A DNA stretch of 64,000 nt from Aquibium microcysteis (GCF_014495845.1 NZ_CP061080.1:5446001-5510000), one strand, 5' to 3'. Counted from the first letter of the stretch, positions 9,060 to 18,833 are shown. Numbers and translations: made by a program. Notes: generated by a model not told the origin, from the letters alone.

Positions 9060-10520
9060 ATGGCTCGCGTATTCGAGGGCACGTATATCGGCGGCGGCTG
9101 GTCCGCCACCCGCAAGACGTTCAAGGACCTGAACCCCGCCGACGGGTCGGTCTGGGCCGAGGTTCCGGATTCCGGCCGGGCCGAGGCAGCCGCCGCCATC
9201 GAGGCCGCCCATGCCGCCTTCCCGGCCTGGTCGCAGCTTCCCTTCTCCAAGCGCGCCCACGTGCTGCACAAGGCGGCCGAGATCTGGGAGCGCCGGCGCA
9301 TGGAGATCGTCGACGCCATCCAGGCCGAAGGCGGCGGCTGGTTCGGCAAGGGCATGTTCGAGACCGGCTACACGACCGAAATCTTCCACGCCGCCGCCGC
9401 GTCGGTCTGGAATTCGACCGGCGAGGTGATGCCGTCCGAATACGGCAAGGTGTCGATGGCGGTGCGCCGGCCCATGGGCGTCGTCTCGGTCATCAGCCCG
9501 TGGAACTTCCCCTGCATCCTCACCGCCCGCGGCTTCCTGTTCCCGCTGGTCGCCGGCAACACGGTCGTGCTCAAGCCCTCGGAGGAGACGCCCTATCTTG
9601 GCGGCTTGCTGTTTGCGGAGATCTTCGAGGAGGCCGGCCTGCCCAAGGGCGTGCTCAACGTCGTCACCTGCTCGCGCGACAACGTCCAGGAAGTGGGCGA
9701 CGAACTGATCGAGCATCCCTACGTCAAGGGCATCTCGTTCACCGGCTCCACCGCCGTCGGCCGCCAGATCGCCGCCAAGGCGGGCGCCCATCTCAAGAAA
9801 TGCTGCGTCGAGCTCGGCGGCAAGGATTCGCTCATCGTCTGCGACGATGCCGACATGGAGCGCGCCACCCAGGCCGCCAATTTCGGCTCCTTCATGCACC
9901 AGGGCCAGATCTGCATGTCTGTCGAGAAGGTGCTCGTCCACGAGAAGATCTTCGACGACTTCCTCAAGCGCTTCGTCGAGCGGGCGGCCAAGCTCAAGGT
10001 CGGCGACCCGACCAGGAGCAAGGAGCACGTCATCGGCCCGCTCATCAACGACAAGCAGGTCGCCAAGGTGAAGGAACAGCTCGACGACGCGATCGCCAAG
10101 GGGGCGAAGGTCGTGCTCGGCGGCAAGATCGAGGGCCGCTTCGTCGAGCCGACGATCCTCACCGGCGTCACGCCCGACATGAAGCTCTACCAGGACGAGA
10201 CCTTCGGCCCCGTCGTGCCGGTCATCCCGTTCCGCACCGACGAGGAGGCGATCCAGATCGCCAATGATTCGGAATACGGGCTGTCGGCGGGCGTCATGAC
10301 GCGCGACGAGGGCAGGGGGCTCGCCATCGTCGGCCAGCTCGACACCGGCAACTGCCACATCAACTGCTCCTCGGTGAACGACGAGCCGCACGTGCCTTTC
10401 GGCGGCTTCAAGGCCTCGGGCGTCGGCAAGCATGGCGGCCGCTGGTCGCTGGAAACCTTCACCGAGACCCGCTGGATCACGCTCGACCGCGGCGGCCGTC
10501 CCTACCCGCCGGTCTTCTGA
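9060..10520 (+). CDS. aldehyde dehydrogenase, benzaldehyde/vanillin dehydrogenase-like
   Basis: 486-residue aldehyde dehydrogenase, last gene of the operon. The ATG at 9060 is chosen because GCAAGGAGG lies 5 bases upstream inside the end of livF; a TTG two codons earlier is less likely. Motifs: SPWNFP, FTGSTAVGR, base glutamate in VELGGKD, nucleophile Cys285 in GQICMS, and VPFGGFKASG near the end. The SPWNFP...GNTVVLKPSEETP region and GQICMSVEKVLV resemble benzaldehyde/aromatic aldehyde dehydrogenases (XylC/Vdh-like). It begins 2 bases after the livF stop, so it is co-transcribed with the importer. The physiological substrate is not determinable from sequence. Confidence 0.93.
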   Translation: MARVFEGTYIGGGWSATRKTFKDLNPADGSVWAEVPDSGRAEAAAAIEAAHAAFPAWSQLPFSKRAHVLHKAAEIWERRRMEIVDAIQAEGGGWFGKGMFETGYTTEIFHAAAASVWNSTGEVMPSEYGKVSMAVRRPMGVVSVISPWNFPCILTARGFLFPLVAGNTVVLKPSEETPYLGGLLFAEIFEEAGLPKGVLNVVTCSRDNVQEVGDELIEHPYVKGISFTGSTAVGRQIAAKAGAHLKKCCVELGGKDSLIVCDDADMERATQAANFGSFMHQGQICMSVEKVLVHEKIFDDFLKRFVERAAKLKVGDPTRSKEHVIGPLINDKQVAKVKEQLDDAIAKGAKVVLGGKIEGRFVEPTILTGVTPDMKLYQDETFGPVVPVIPFRTDEEAIQIANDSEYGLSAGVMTRDEGRGLAIVGQLDTGNCHINCSSVNDEPHVPFGGFKASGVGKHGGRWSLETFTETRWITLDRGGRPYPPVF

Positions 10521-10598
10521 GCCGGCATGCGGCTGGCGGCGGAAACAGGCCCGCCGCCCGCCGCTGATGATCGGCTTCGTCCAGGATGCGCCACGTCC

Positions 10599-11800
10599 GC
10601 GCCTCCCCCCGCCTTCGTCATCCCGGAACGCGGCGTCGACGGCCTTCGGCCTGCTCCGCCCGAGGATGACGAAGGTGAAAGGGGCGCCGCGAAGGTGGAC
10701 CGCGACCGCCACGAGCAGGACGCAAGTCGGACCCAACGCCCTCCGATCGCGCCTCCCCCCGCCTTCGTCATCCCGGAACGCGACGTCGAGCGGAGCGAGA
10801 CGGCGCGTATCCGGGATCCATGCCTCGCCGCGCCGGAACACGTGCCCTCGCCGAAGCTTCGGGGACGCTGCCGTCTTTCATCGTCGTCCCGCCTGTCGAC
10901 ATCCGCCGAGGCATGGATCCTCGGGTCTGCGCGACGGCCTTCGGCCTGCTCCGCCCGAGGATGACGAAGGTGAAAAGGGGCGCCGCGGAGGTGGACCGCG
11001 ACCGCCACGAGCAGGACGCAAGTCGGACCCAACGCCCTCCGATCGCGCCTCCCCCCGCCTTCGTCATCCCGGAACGCGACGTCGAGCGGAGCGAGACCGC
11101 GCGTATCCGGGATCCATGCCTCGCCGCCACCGGCAGGCGAGACGGTGCAGGAGGTTCCCCGGACGCCGCCGTCTTTCATCGTCGTCCCGCCTTTCGACAC
11201 CGGCCGAGGCATGGATCCTCGGGTCTGCGCGACGACCTTCGGCCTGCTCCGCCCGAGGATGACGAAGGTGAAAAGGGGCGCCGCGGAGGTGGACCGCGAC
11301 CGCCACGAGCAGGACGCAAGTCGGACCCAACGCCCTCCGATCGCGCCTCCCCCCGCCTTCGTCATCCCGGAACGCGACGTCGAGCGGAGCGAGACCGCGC
11401 GTATCCGGGATCCATGCCTCGCCGCGCCGGAACACGTGCCCTCGCCGAAGCTTCGGGGACGCCGCCGCCTTTCGTCGTCGTCCCGCCTTTCGACATCGGC
11501 CGAGGCATGGATCCTCGGGTCTGCGCGACGGCCTTCGGCCTGCTCCGCCCGAGGATGACGAAGGTGAAAGGGGCGCCGCGAAGGTGGACCGCGACCGCCA
11601 CGAGCGCGAAGCCTGGCCCACGGACCCTCCGGTCGCGCCTCCCCCCGCCTTCGTCATCCCGGAACGCGGCGTCGAGCGGAGCGAGACGGCGCGTATCCGG
11701 GATCCGTGCCTCGCCGCCACCGGCAGGCGAGACGGCGCAGGAAGTTTCCGGATGCCGCCGCCTTTCGACGGCCGCCTCGCCCACTCCGCGAGGTGATCCG
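10599..11800. repeat. ~297-bp tandem repeat array (about four units plus a deleted one)
   Basis: The 1.5-kb stretch 10521-12012 has no convincing gene. A block beginning GCCTCCCCCCGCCTTCGTCA recurs at 10601, 10751, 11047, 11345 and 11637, i.e. spacings of 150, 296, 298 and 292 bp. Each full unit carries a 'CGTCATCCCGGAACGCG ... CGTATCCGGGATCC' inverted motif and a 'CGAGGATGACGAAGGTGAAA' segment, the typical composition of alphaproteobacterial dispersed palindromes. The first unit lacks about 150 bp, as if recombination joined two GTCGA/CGGCC sites. Units alternate between two variants of the middle (CGCCGCGCCGGAACACG or CGCCGCCACCGGCAGGC). All open frames across it repeat in step and look non-coding. 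Confidence 0.85.
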
Positions 11801-11954
11801 GTGCAGGACAGCCTCCATCCCGCCCCGTCCTGCCCTGACGTCCAATACGCGACGGGCCGGCACTCCGTCGCAGCCGCCGGAACGGACCTCCTCGCGGGCA
11901 TCGGCGCCCACCGAAAAATGCGCCGGCAACCCGACGGAGACCCGTTTTTCCCTG

Positions 11955-11983
11955 TTGCAATCGCCGAACAGTTCGGCCATATA
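11955..11983 (+). promoter_or_regulatory. candidate sigma-70 promoter of the tRNA gene
   Basis: TTGCAA at 11955-11960 and CATATA at 11978-11983 are separated by 17 bp, a good spacing for a housekeeping promoter, and the tRNA begins 29 bases after the -10 element. This is the least GC-rich patch in the region. Prediction from sequence only. Confidence 0.5.
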
Positions 11984-12012
11984 GCCGTCACTTGCGGCGA
12001 CGAGCCGCGCGA

Positions 12013-12087
12013 GCGGGTGTAGCTCAGGGGTAGAGCACAACCTTGCCAAGGTTGGGGTCGAGGGTTCGAATCCCTTCGCCCGCTCCA
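12013..12087 (+). tRNA. tRNA-Gly (GCC anticodon)
   Basis: 75-base tRNA with encoded CCA. The acceptor stem GCGGGTG (12013-12019) pairs with CGCCCGC (12077-12083), with one G-T pair. The D-arm is GCTC/GAGC; the anticodon arm is CAACC-TTGCCAA-GGTTG with anticodon GCC at 12045-12047; the T-arm carries TTCGAAT. It reads glycine codons GGC/GGU, the dominant glycine codons in such a GC-rich genome. It stands alone, with its own likely promoter and terminator. Confidence 0.97.
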
Positions 12088-12100
12088 GTTTCTCGTCAGG

Positions 12101-12136
12101 ACAAAAGCCGCGGTCTTCCGCGGCTTTTGTCGTTTT
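12101..12136 (+). terminator. rho-independent terminator after tRNA-Gly
   Basis: Perfect 13-bp stem ACAAAAGCCGCGG / CCGCGGCTTTTGT with a TCTT loop, followed by CGTTTT. It starts 13 bases after the tRNA. The A/T-rich base of the stem provides T-runs on both strands, so it may also stop the convergent polysaccharide operon that ends at 12191. Confidence 0.85.
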
Positions 12137-12190
12137 GGAGGCGGGAGCGGCGCTTCCCGCCTTCCCGGCCCGCGGCGCGGTGAACCGTCG

Positions 12191-13351
12191 CTACCGCCGT
12201 GCGCCGCCATCCAGCCCGCGGTCGCGGACGATGGCCGCGATCTCCGCCAGCATCCCGGAAGCCTCGGCGCCGAGCCCCTCGACGAACCGGATCGTCTGCT
12301 CTCGCGCGACGGGGTCGAGCCAGACCGGCGATTTCTTCAGGAAGGGATAGCCGGCCGTCTCGTGCAGGTAGCCGGGAATGGTATAGGCCATCCCCTGCCG
12401 TGCGACAGCCATGAGGAACAGCTTCTCCAGGGTCCGGCGTGGCACCATGCCGGCCGCGTCGTCTGCGAGGATCGTCGCGAACATGTCGCGCAGCACGGTA
12501 TGCTCGGGAATGATGACCTGGCCGACATGGCGGCGCAGCGCCGCGTCGTCGAGGCGCGCGAGATCGCGGTCGAGGTGGTCGACGTCGAAGATCGAGCCGT
12601 GCCGGTGACCGCGCCGGATCGCCCATTGCGTCAGCCCGATTTCGCCGCGCCGCACCGTCCGCGACTTGACGTCCGACAGGCGGAAGCCTCGCCAGAACCG
12701 GAGGAAGGCGGGATCGGCGATCAGCGCAGCCGACAGGGAGATCGCGAAGGAGCAGTAGTGAAAGCTGCGCCTCGTCCTGTCCTGCGACCAGGACAGGCTT
12801 TCGAACCGCGCGACGTCGGGCGGGTCGATCGCGTAGTTGCTCGCCGCACCCGCATAGTCGAACCCGCTCTCCTCGGCCAGCGTCAGCCAGTCGCGCGAAC
12901 CGGGAAGCGGAAACCAGCAGGAATCGTTGAGAAGCACCAGACGCCGCAGCCGCGGAAGGTCGTCGGCGAGCGACAGGACGCCTTCCCGGTAGGCACCGAA
13001 ATCATAGCCGAAGTTCGACCGCTCGATGAGCAATGTACTCAGTTCCGCCAGTGCGTTCCGGTCGGCCGCCTCGAGCGGAAGATTGCTCACCGTCACCGGC
13101 GAATAGCCGCGCGACGCGATGTAGCGAAGGCTTTGGAGATGGCTGGACTGCACGCCGTGCCGCGGAAAGATCACGAAGACGGCAGCCTTGTCCCTGCGCG
13201 GCACCGCGCCGGCGGTCCGGAGCTGCAGCGGGCGCAGGTCGCGGTCGTGCCGGCGGGTCGCCAGGAGATATTCCTCCGCGACCGCAGGAATCGCCGCCAG
13301 CTGCCGCCGCACCCGGTCGAACTCGCGCCGCAGCTTGCGTCGGTCGGGCAT
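12191..13351 (-). CDS. rhamnan synthesis F-family protein (RgpF-like glycosyltransferase)
   Basis: 386 residues, starting at the ATG complementary to 13349-13351, which overlaps the stop of the upstream glycosyltransferase by one base (TGATG). The core resembles the RgpF/rhamnan synthesis F family: VFVIFPRHGVQSSHLQSLRY, then a VSNLP segment, RSNFGYDFGAYREG and VLLNDSCWFPL in order between about residues 70 and 170. This family is found in polysaccharide clusters where it helps build rhamnose-containing glycans, which fits RmlC/RmlD in this cluster. The C-terminal half is less conserved. It is the promoter-distal end of a minus-strand pair. Exact linkage unknown. Confidence 0.75.
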   Translation of the reverse strand: MPDRRKLRREFDRVRRQLAAIPAVAEEYLLATRRHDRDLRPLQLRTAGAVPRRDKAAVFVIFPRHGVQSSHLQSLRYIASRGYSPVTVSNLPLEAADRNALAELSTLLIERSNFGYDFGAYREGVLSLADDLPRLRRLVLLNDSCWFPLPGSRDWLTLAEESGFDYAGAASNYAIDPPDVARFESLSWSQDRTRRSFHYCSFAISLSAALIADPAFLRFWRGFRLSDVKSRTVRRGEIGLTQWAIRRGHRHGSIFDVDHLDRDLARLDDAALRRHVGQVIIPEHTVLRDMFATILADDAAGMVPRRTLEKLFLMAVARQGMAYTIPGYLHETAGYPFLKKSPVWLDPVAREQTIRFVEGLGAEASGMLAEIAAIVRDRGLDGGARR

Positions 13352-14232
13352 CACGCGGAGCCTTCCTCGCCGCGCGTCGCAGGGTTCCTCGCTTCCTCGA
13401 TCACGCCCCGGAGGAAAGCCCACTGCTTGGCGCGCCTGACGGGCGACCACAGGACTTCGGGGTTGAGGCACTGAAGCGCCGCCGTCGCGATCGCTGCGGT
13501 CACGGCGCGGGGCACGCCATGCTTGCGTGCGGCATAGACCCTCGACCGGCCCATCCACCAGCCCTTCCGCCGCGCGATCGCCACCGAACGGCCCGAGCCC
13601 ATGCCGCCGGCATGCACCACCGTCGCGTTGCGGACCAGCCGCAGCTCCCCCCCTGCCGCGCGCAGCCGGATGCTGAGGTCGTCGTCCTCGTGGTAGAGGA
13701 ATATCCGCTCGTCGAACCGGCCGACGGCCTCGAAGGACCCGCGGCGCACGCACAGCGCCGCGCCGCTGAGCACCGGCACGACGCCGTCGTCGTCCGGTTC
13801 GGCGATCCATTGCGACTGCGGCAGCAGCACGCTGCGTCCCTTGAAGGCGGAGCGTCCGTCGCGGTCGACGAGGCGGGGGCTCGCCGCCACGCAGGCCGGG
13901 TAGCGGTCGAAGGCGCGGAGCAATTCCTCGAGCGCGCCATCGACGAGGCGGGCGTCCGGGTTCACGAAGAACACGAACTCGGTCGAGGTCGCGGCGCAGC
14001 CCCGGTTGCAGGCCGCGCCGAAGCCGACATTGCGCGCGCCGTGGATCAGCGTCGCACCGGTTCGCCTGGCGAGATCGGCGACCGCTGCGGCGTCTGAGCT
14101 CGCATTGTCGACGAGAACGACCGGGCAGCGACGGGCGACGCTCTCCAGGAGATCGCCGACCACGCCGCCGCTCTCATGGGTGACGCAGACGATGGAGATC
14201 CTGTCCGCCAGGGCGGGCGCTCTCGCGTTCAT
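13351..14232 (-). CDS. glycosyltransferase family 2 (rhamnosyltransferase-like)
   Basis: 293-residue cytoplasmic GT-A fold glycosyltransferase. The N-terminus reads ISIVCVTHESGGVVGDLLES, followed by VVLVDNASSD (nucleotide-sugar binding), GARNVGFGAACNRG (the NxGF(G/A)xxxN pattern common in WbbL-like rhamnosyltransferases), and the metal-binding NPDAR in place of DxD near residue 93. The acceptor-side motif reads FLYHEDDDLSIRLR near residue 184. WbbL-like enzymes transfer L-rhamnose, consistent with rml genes nearby. It is coupled to the RgpF-like gene by a 1-base stop/start overlap. Confidence 0.85.
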   Translation of the reverse strand: MNARAPALADRISIVCVTHESGGVVGDLLESVARRCPVVLVDNASSDAAAVADLARRTGATLIHGARNVGFGAACNRGCAATSTEFVFFVNPDARLVDGALEELLRAFDRYPACVAASPRLVDRDGRSAFKGRSVLLPQSQWIAEPDDDGVVPVLSGAALCVRRGSFEAVGRFDERIFLYHEDDDLSIRLRAAGGELRLVRNATVVHAGGMGSGRSVAIARRKGWWMGRSRVYAARKHGVPRAVTAAIATAALQCLNPEVLWSPVRRAKQWAFLRGVIEEARNPATRGEEGSA

Positions 14233-14320
14233 TGCGGCCTTGCCCGCGACGGCGATGGCGCAGCGTAAGGCTCCCCGCCTTTCGGATGGGGCCGGGGTGG
14301 GGGCATCGGACTGGCGCCGG

Positions 14321-16141
14321 TCACGCTCCCGCCACTCCCGTCACGTTGGCCACCGGTCCGGCATCGGGAAGGAGCTGGTAGGTGTAGAGGCGGCGATAGG
14401 CGCCATCGCTGCGCAGCAGTTCGGCGGGCGGACCCTGCTCGACCACCCGGCCCTCCTCGATCACGATGATGTGGTCCGCGCGCGCCACCGTCGACAGGCG
14501 GTGCGCGATGGTGATCGTCGTGCGTCCATGCGCCAGCTGCTCGATGGCGGCGCGGATGCCCGCTTCCGATTCGGAATCCAGCGAACTCGTCGCTTCGTCA
14601 AGGATGAGGATTTCGCTGTTGCGAAGGAAGGCGCGGGCGACCGTGATGCGCTGCTTCTGTCCGCCCGACAGGTTGCGCCCGTTCTCGCCGACGTCGGTAT
14701 CGTAGCCATTGGGCAGCGACATGATGAACCCGTGCGCGCTCGCCGCCTTCGCGGCCTCCACGATCTGCTCCTCGCTCGCCTCCTCGTTCCCGAGCGCGAT
14801 GTTGTGGCGGATCGTGCCGGCGAAGAGGAACGGATCCTGCCCCACGTAGGAAATGCGCCGGCGCAGGGACGCGAACGTGACCTTTGCGATGTCGTGGCCG
14901 TCCACCGTCACCCGCCCTTCGTCCGGATCGTAGAGCCGCATGATCAGGTTGATGATGGTCGATTTTCCGGCGCCCGACGGACCCACCAGCGCCGTGACCT
15001 TGCCGGGTTCGAAGCTGAGGTCGAGCCCCGTCAGGATCGCCGGCCCGCCGCGATAGGAGAAGCCGAGCTTTTCCAGCCGGATCACGCCCGGCCCCGCGGG
15101 GAGGTCGATGGCGTCCGGCGCCTCCTTCAGCTCGATCGGGTGATCGAGGATCTCGAACAGCATCCTCACGCCCACCATGTTGGCCTCGATCTGCACGCGC
15201 ATGCGCGCCAGCCGCTTGGCGGGTTCGTAGGTCAGGAGCAGCGCGGTCATGAAGGAGACGAGCGCGCCCGGACTGTTGCCGTTCTGGATGACCGCGATCG
15301 CGCTGAGCGCGATGGCTCCGGCGATCGCGATGCCGGCGAGCGTCTCCATCAGCGGCGAGGTGGCGGCCTCGATGCGCGTGATCGCGTTCGCCCGTTTCTC
15401 CACCGCACTGATCGACCTGTCCATGTCGCGCGTGAGCACCGGCTCCAGGCCGTAGGATTTGACCACCCGGAAGCCGGTGGTCGCTTCCTGCACCACGCGG
15501 ATGATCTCGCCCAGCGAGGCCATCTCCATTTCCATGATCTTGCGCACCCTGGAGATCAGGAGCCGCGTTCCTATCAGCGCGAGCGGGCCGAGAACGAGGG
15601 CCAGCGTCGACAGGAGCGGCTGCTGGATGACCATCACGACCACCAGCCCGATGATGGTGAAGGTGTCGCGGACGAAGGACAGGACGATCGTGTCGATGAC
15701 GCTGCGCGCGGCCTGCGCGGCATGCGTGACGCGCAGCAGGAGGTCCGAGGTCGCCTTGCTCTGGATGAAGGTCAGGTCGCTGCGGATGATGCGGTCGAAC
15801 ACCTTGCGCTGGTTTTCCGCGATGATCCGGTTGCCGGCCCGGCTGAGAAAGACCGTCTGCAGATAGGTGCTGGCCCCCTTCACGATGAAGATCAGCGCCA
15901 CGGCCCCGGCGACGGCCATCGTCTTGACCACGTCCCGATCGACGACGACGCCGTTGACGATCTCGCGCATGATGAAGGCCGTCGAGGCGGTCATTGCGGC
16001 CGTCACCACCATGCCGGCCATGGCGAACGCATACCATTTCAACTGCTTGCGGAAACTGTCCTGGAACAGCCGGACGAGCAGGGTGTTCTCGATCCTCAGG
16101 AACCGTTGCAGAAAGTCTTTCAACGGTATCGACTCCGCCAC
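14321..16141 (-). CDS. MsbA-like ABC transporter, fused permease and ATPase
   Basis: 606-residue half-transporter: an N-terminal six-helix exporter domain (about residues 35-320) and a C-terminal ATPase with Walker A GPSGAGKST (Lys393), Q-loop YVGQDPFLF, signature LSGGQKQR, Walker B ILILDEATSSLD and H-loop IAHRLST. It probably works as a homodimer that flips a lipid-linked glycan or lipid across the inner membrane. It lies inside the polysaccharide cluster, 88 bases upstream of the glycosyltransferase pair on the same strand. MsbA, PglK-like flippase or a generic exporter are all possible; the context favours a lipid-linked sugar. Confidence 0.88.
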   Translation of the reverse strand: MAESIPLKDFLQRFLRIENTLLVRLFQDSFRKQLKWYAFAMAGMVVTAAMTASTAFIMREIVNGVVVDRDVVKTMAVAGAVALIFIVKGASTYLQTVFLSRAGNRIIAENQRKVFDRIIRSDLTFIQSKATSDLLLRVTHAAQAARSVIDTIVLSFVRDTFTIIGLVVVMVIQQPLLSTLALVLGPLALIGTRLLISRVRKIMEMEMASLGEIIRVVQEATTGFRVVKSYGLEPVLTRDMDRSISAVEKRANAITRIEAATSPLMETLAGIAIAGAIALSAIAVIQNGNSPGALVSFMTALLLTYEPAKRLARMRVQIEANMVGVRMLFEILDHPIELKEAPDAIDLPAGPGVIRLEKLGFSYRGGPAILTGLDLSFEPGKVTALVGPSGAGKSTIINLIMRLYDPDEGRVTVDGHDIAKVTFASLRRRISYVGQDPFLFAGTIRHNIALGNEEASEEQIVEAAKAASAHGFIMSLPNGYDTDVGENGRNLSGGQKQRITVARAFLRNSEILILDEATSSLDSESEAGIRAAIEQLAHGRTTITIAHRLSTVARADHIIVIEEGRVVEQGPPAELLRSDGAYRRLYTYQLLPDAGPVANVTGVAGA

Positions 16142-16422
16142 GCGTTACACCGTCATCAAGCGGTCCGGCGCCGTCACTTGCCTCGCTGCCGGCCGCATGT
16201 CCATACCTTGCCTTTGCAGATCATCGCCCGCAAGGCAACGGGTGACGATGCGGAAACTGCGCGAATAGGTTGCAGGAGCGGTTGCGATACGCTCGATCCG
16301 CCGCTAGGAAATTCGGCTGCGGAGCGTCGATCTTGTCGGAATTCGCGGGTTCGGCTACGGCCTTGGCGCTGTGGGATCAACGGACGCATGCACATGTCGG
16401 CTTCATCGCATGGGAGCAAATC

Positions 16423-18726
16423 TTGACGCAGCCGGAGGCCGGGGGCGGGGCGCACCGCGACGTTCGGGTCGCGGTTTCGGGTTCCACTCCAGCCGGTCGC
16501 CGGCGCCGCATGCGGGGCCTCGTGCTCGACCTCGTGCAGCGGGACTCCTCCGGTTCCCGTTCTCCCGGTGGTCGGGCCGAACCGCGCCCGGGAGACGGGA
16601 GTGGAGTGGATTTCGATTTCGCGACGCTGCCGTCGGGATGGTACCGGATCGTCGCGACGCTGAGCTCCGGTGTTCCCGTCCGCCCGTATGTCTTCGTCGC
16701 CCGGGACCATGCCTTCTCACGCCAGCAGTCGGCCGGTCTGACCCGCATCGGCGGCACCGGCAACGTCTACGAAGGGCGGTTTCTCGCGCGTCTGCCCTTC
16801 GATTCGATCCGGCTCCAGATGGCCTGCGGGTCGGACGAGATCCGCTGGACCTCGATCAGGATCGACAGGCTCCCCCACTACCGGCGTTTTCCGGGCCTGT
16901 TCCTCTCGGCGCTGCATCAGGCGGAGTGGCGGCTCGCGCCCTTCGTCGCGCTGTGGCGAGACTATGCGAGGGTGAAGCGGGCACGGGATTTCATCGATCT
17001 GAACCGCTTCTGGCCACGACAGGAGAAGACGGCCGGCTACGATCGCTGGATCGAGCGGTTCGACTACGATGACGCGCACGATCGTCTTTCGCTGACCCGC
17101 AGCGTTTCCGCCTTGCCGTCGAAGCCCCTGATCAGCGTTCTGATGCCGGTCTACGAAACGCCTCGGGAGCTTCTCGACGAGGCGATCCGGTCTGTTCTGG
17201 CCCAGGTGTATGGCGACTGGGAACTCTGCATCGCCAATGACGGGTCGAAGAGCAGGCACATCCGGCCGCAGCTCGACCGCTGGGCGGCGAGGGACCGGCG
17301 CATCAGGGTCGTGCATCGCGCCGGCAACGGGCAGATCAGCCGCGCGACGAACGACGCCTTCGCGCTCGCCACCGGCCAGTGGATCGCGATGCTCGATCAC
17401 GACGACGTACTCGCACCGAACGCCCTCGCCGAAATCGCGCTCGCCATCGCCGCACGCCCGGATGCTGCGCTGATCTACAGCGACGAGGACAAGATCGACG
17501 GCTCGGGTCGCCGCTTCGATCCGCACTTCAAGCCGGACCATTCGCCCGAGCTTCTACGGTCGATGAACTATTTCAATCACCTGACGGTCTGCCGGGCCGA
17601 TCTCGTCCGCGCGGTCGGCGGCTGGCGGCCGGGCTTCGAGGGCGCGCAGGACTATGACCTCGTCCTGCGGATCGTCGAGCAGGTCGCTCCCGAGCGGATC
17701 GTGCACGTCCCGAAAGTCCTGTATCACTGGCGGGCGACGACGGGATCGACCGCGCTCGCCGGATCGGAGAAGGATTACGCCTGCCGGAACGGATTGCGCG
17801 CGCTCGAGGGACATCTTTCGCGTACGACGCCGGATGCGCGCGCGATCCGGATCCCCGGACTGCCATTCTATCGCGTCCGCCATGCCATTCGGCAGCCGGC
17901 GCCGCTCGTCACCCTGATCATTCCCACGCGCGACCGCGTCGACCTGCTTCGGGTCGCCGTGGGTTCGATCCTCGAGAAGACCACCTACCAGCCCTTCGAG
18001 ATCATCGTCGTGGACAACAATTCGGAGCAGGCCGAGACCTTCGCCTATTTCGACGAGATCGCCAGCCACCCCAACCTTCGCATCGTCCGCTACCCGCATC
18101 CGTTCAACTATTCGGCCATCAACAACGAGGCCGTGCGCCATGCGCGCGGGGAGATCATCGGCCTCGTCAACAACGACGTCGAGGTCATCACCCCGGACTG
18201 GCTGGACGAGATGGTTTCCTGGGCACAGCTCGACCGGGTCGGCTGCGTCGGCGCCAAGCTCTATTTCCCCGACGAGACCATCCAGCACGCCGGCGTGATC
18301 CTCGGCCTCGGCGGAGTGGCCGGCCATTCGCACAAATATCTGCCGCGCGGCGAAAACGGCTATTTCTCGCGCGCCCGGGTCCTGCAGAACCTGTCTGCGG
18401 TGACCGGCGCCTGTCTGCTCGTCCGCCGTACCGTCTATGACGAGGTTGGAGGGCTCGACGAGGTCAGCTTCGAGGTCGCGTTCAACGACGTCGACTTCTG
18501 CCTGCGCGTACGCGCCGCCGGCTACGACAACGTCTGGACGCCGTTCGCCGAGCTCTACCATCACGAAAGCCCCTCGCGTGGCCCCGAGGACACGCCGGAG
18601 AAGCGGGCGCGGTTCGATCGCGAGAACGCGCAGATGAAGCAACGCTGGGCGGCGCAGCTCGCGGCCGATCCGTTCTACTCGCCGAACCTGACGATGGATT
18701 CCGAGGATTTCGGGTTGAAGAGGTGA
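16423..18726 (+). CDS. large glycosyltransferase with two GT2 domains
   Basis: About 767 residues if translation starts at the TTG at 16423, chosen because GGGAG sits 6 bases before it; the frame is open back to 16270 and an ATG at 16510 is an alternative. An N-terminal region of about 220 residues is of unknown type. The first GT2 domain begins PLISVLMPVYETPRELL with DDGS-like NDGS and DHDD motifs. The second begins LVTLIIPTRDRVDLL with VVDNNS and NNDVEV, and ends FNDVDFCLRVR. Tandem GT2 domains of this kind build repeating glycan backbones or add two successive sugars. It is transcribed away from the ABC exporter and overlaps the start region of the GtrA-like gene. Confidence 0.88.
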   Translation: MTQPEAGGGAHRDVRVAVSGSTPAGRRRRMRGLVLDLVQRDSSGSRSPGGRAEPRPGDGSGVDFDFATLPSGWYRIVATLSSGVPVRPYVFVARDHAFSRQQSAGLTRIGGTGNVYEGRFLARLPFDSIRLQMACGSDEIRWTSIRIDRLPHYRRFPGLFLSALHQAEWRLAPFVALWRDYARVKRARDFIDLNRFWPRQEKTAGYDRWIERFDYDDAHDRLSLTRSVSALPSKPLISVLMPVYETPRELLDEAIRSVLAQVYGDWELCIANDGSKSRHIRPQLDRWAARDRRIRVVHRAGNGQISRATNDAFALATGQWIAMLDHDDVLAPNALAEIALAIAARPDAALIYSDEDKIDGSGRRFDPHFKPDHSPELLRSMNYFNHLTVCRADLVRAVGGWRPGFEGAQDYDLVLRIVEQVAPERIVHVPKVLYHWRATTGSTALAGSEKDYACRNGLRALEGHLSRTTPDARAIRIPGLPFYRVRHAIRQPAPLVTLIIPTRDRVDLLRVAVGSILEKTTYQPFEIIVVDNNSEQAETFAYFDEIASHPNLRIVRYPHPFNYSAINNEAVRHARGEIIGLVNNDVEVITPDWLDEMVSWAQLDRVGCVGAKLYFPDETIQHAGVILGLGGVAGHSHKYLPRGENGYFSRARVLQNLSAVTGACLLVRRTVYDEVGGLDEVSFEVAFNDVDFCLRVRAAGYDNVWTPFAELYHHESPSRGPEDTPEKRARFDRENAQMKQRWAAQLAADPFYSPNLTMDSEDFGLKR

Positions 18727-18833
18727 TCCGGCGCCCGTCGTGCCGGACCGAAGGATCGGGTGGTCGCCGGGCAGGATGGGGGCCCGCCGCGTCCGATCGT
18801 CGTCCGTGCGCCTCTCAGGGAAAGGGAAGTCGA

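Noticed and set aside
10527..12022. Several 100-400-codon open frames in the repeat region before tRNA-Gly
   Set aside because: They repeat in step with the 297-bp units on both strands and show no protein motif.
14006..16426. 806-codon plus-strand open frame opposite the ABC exporter
   Set aside because: Shadow of the exporter, which has all ABC motifs on the minus strand.
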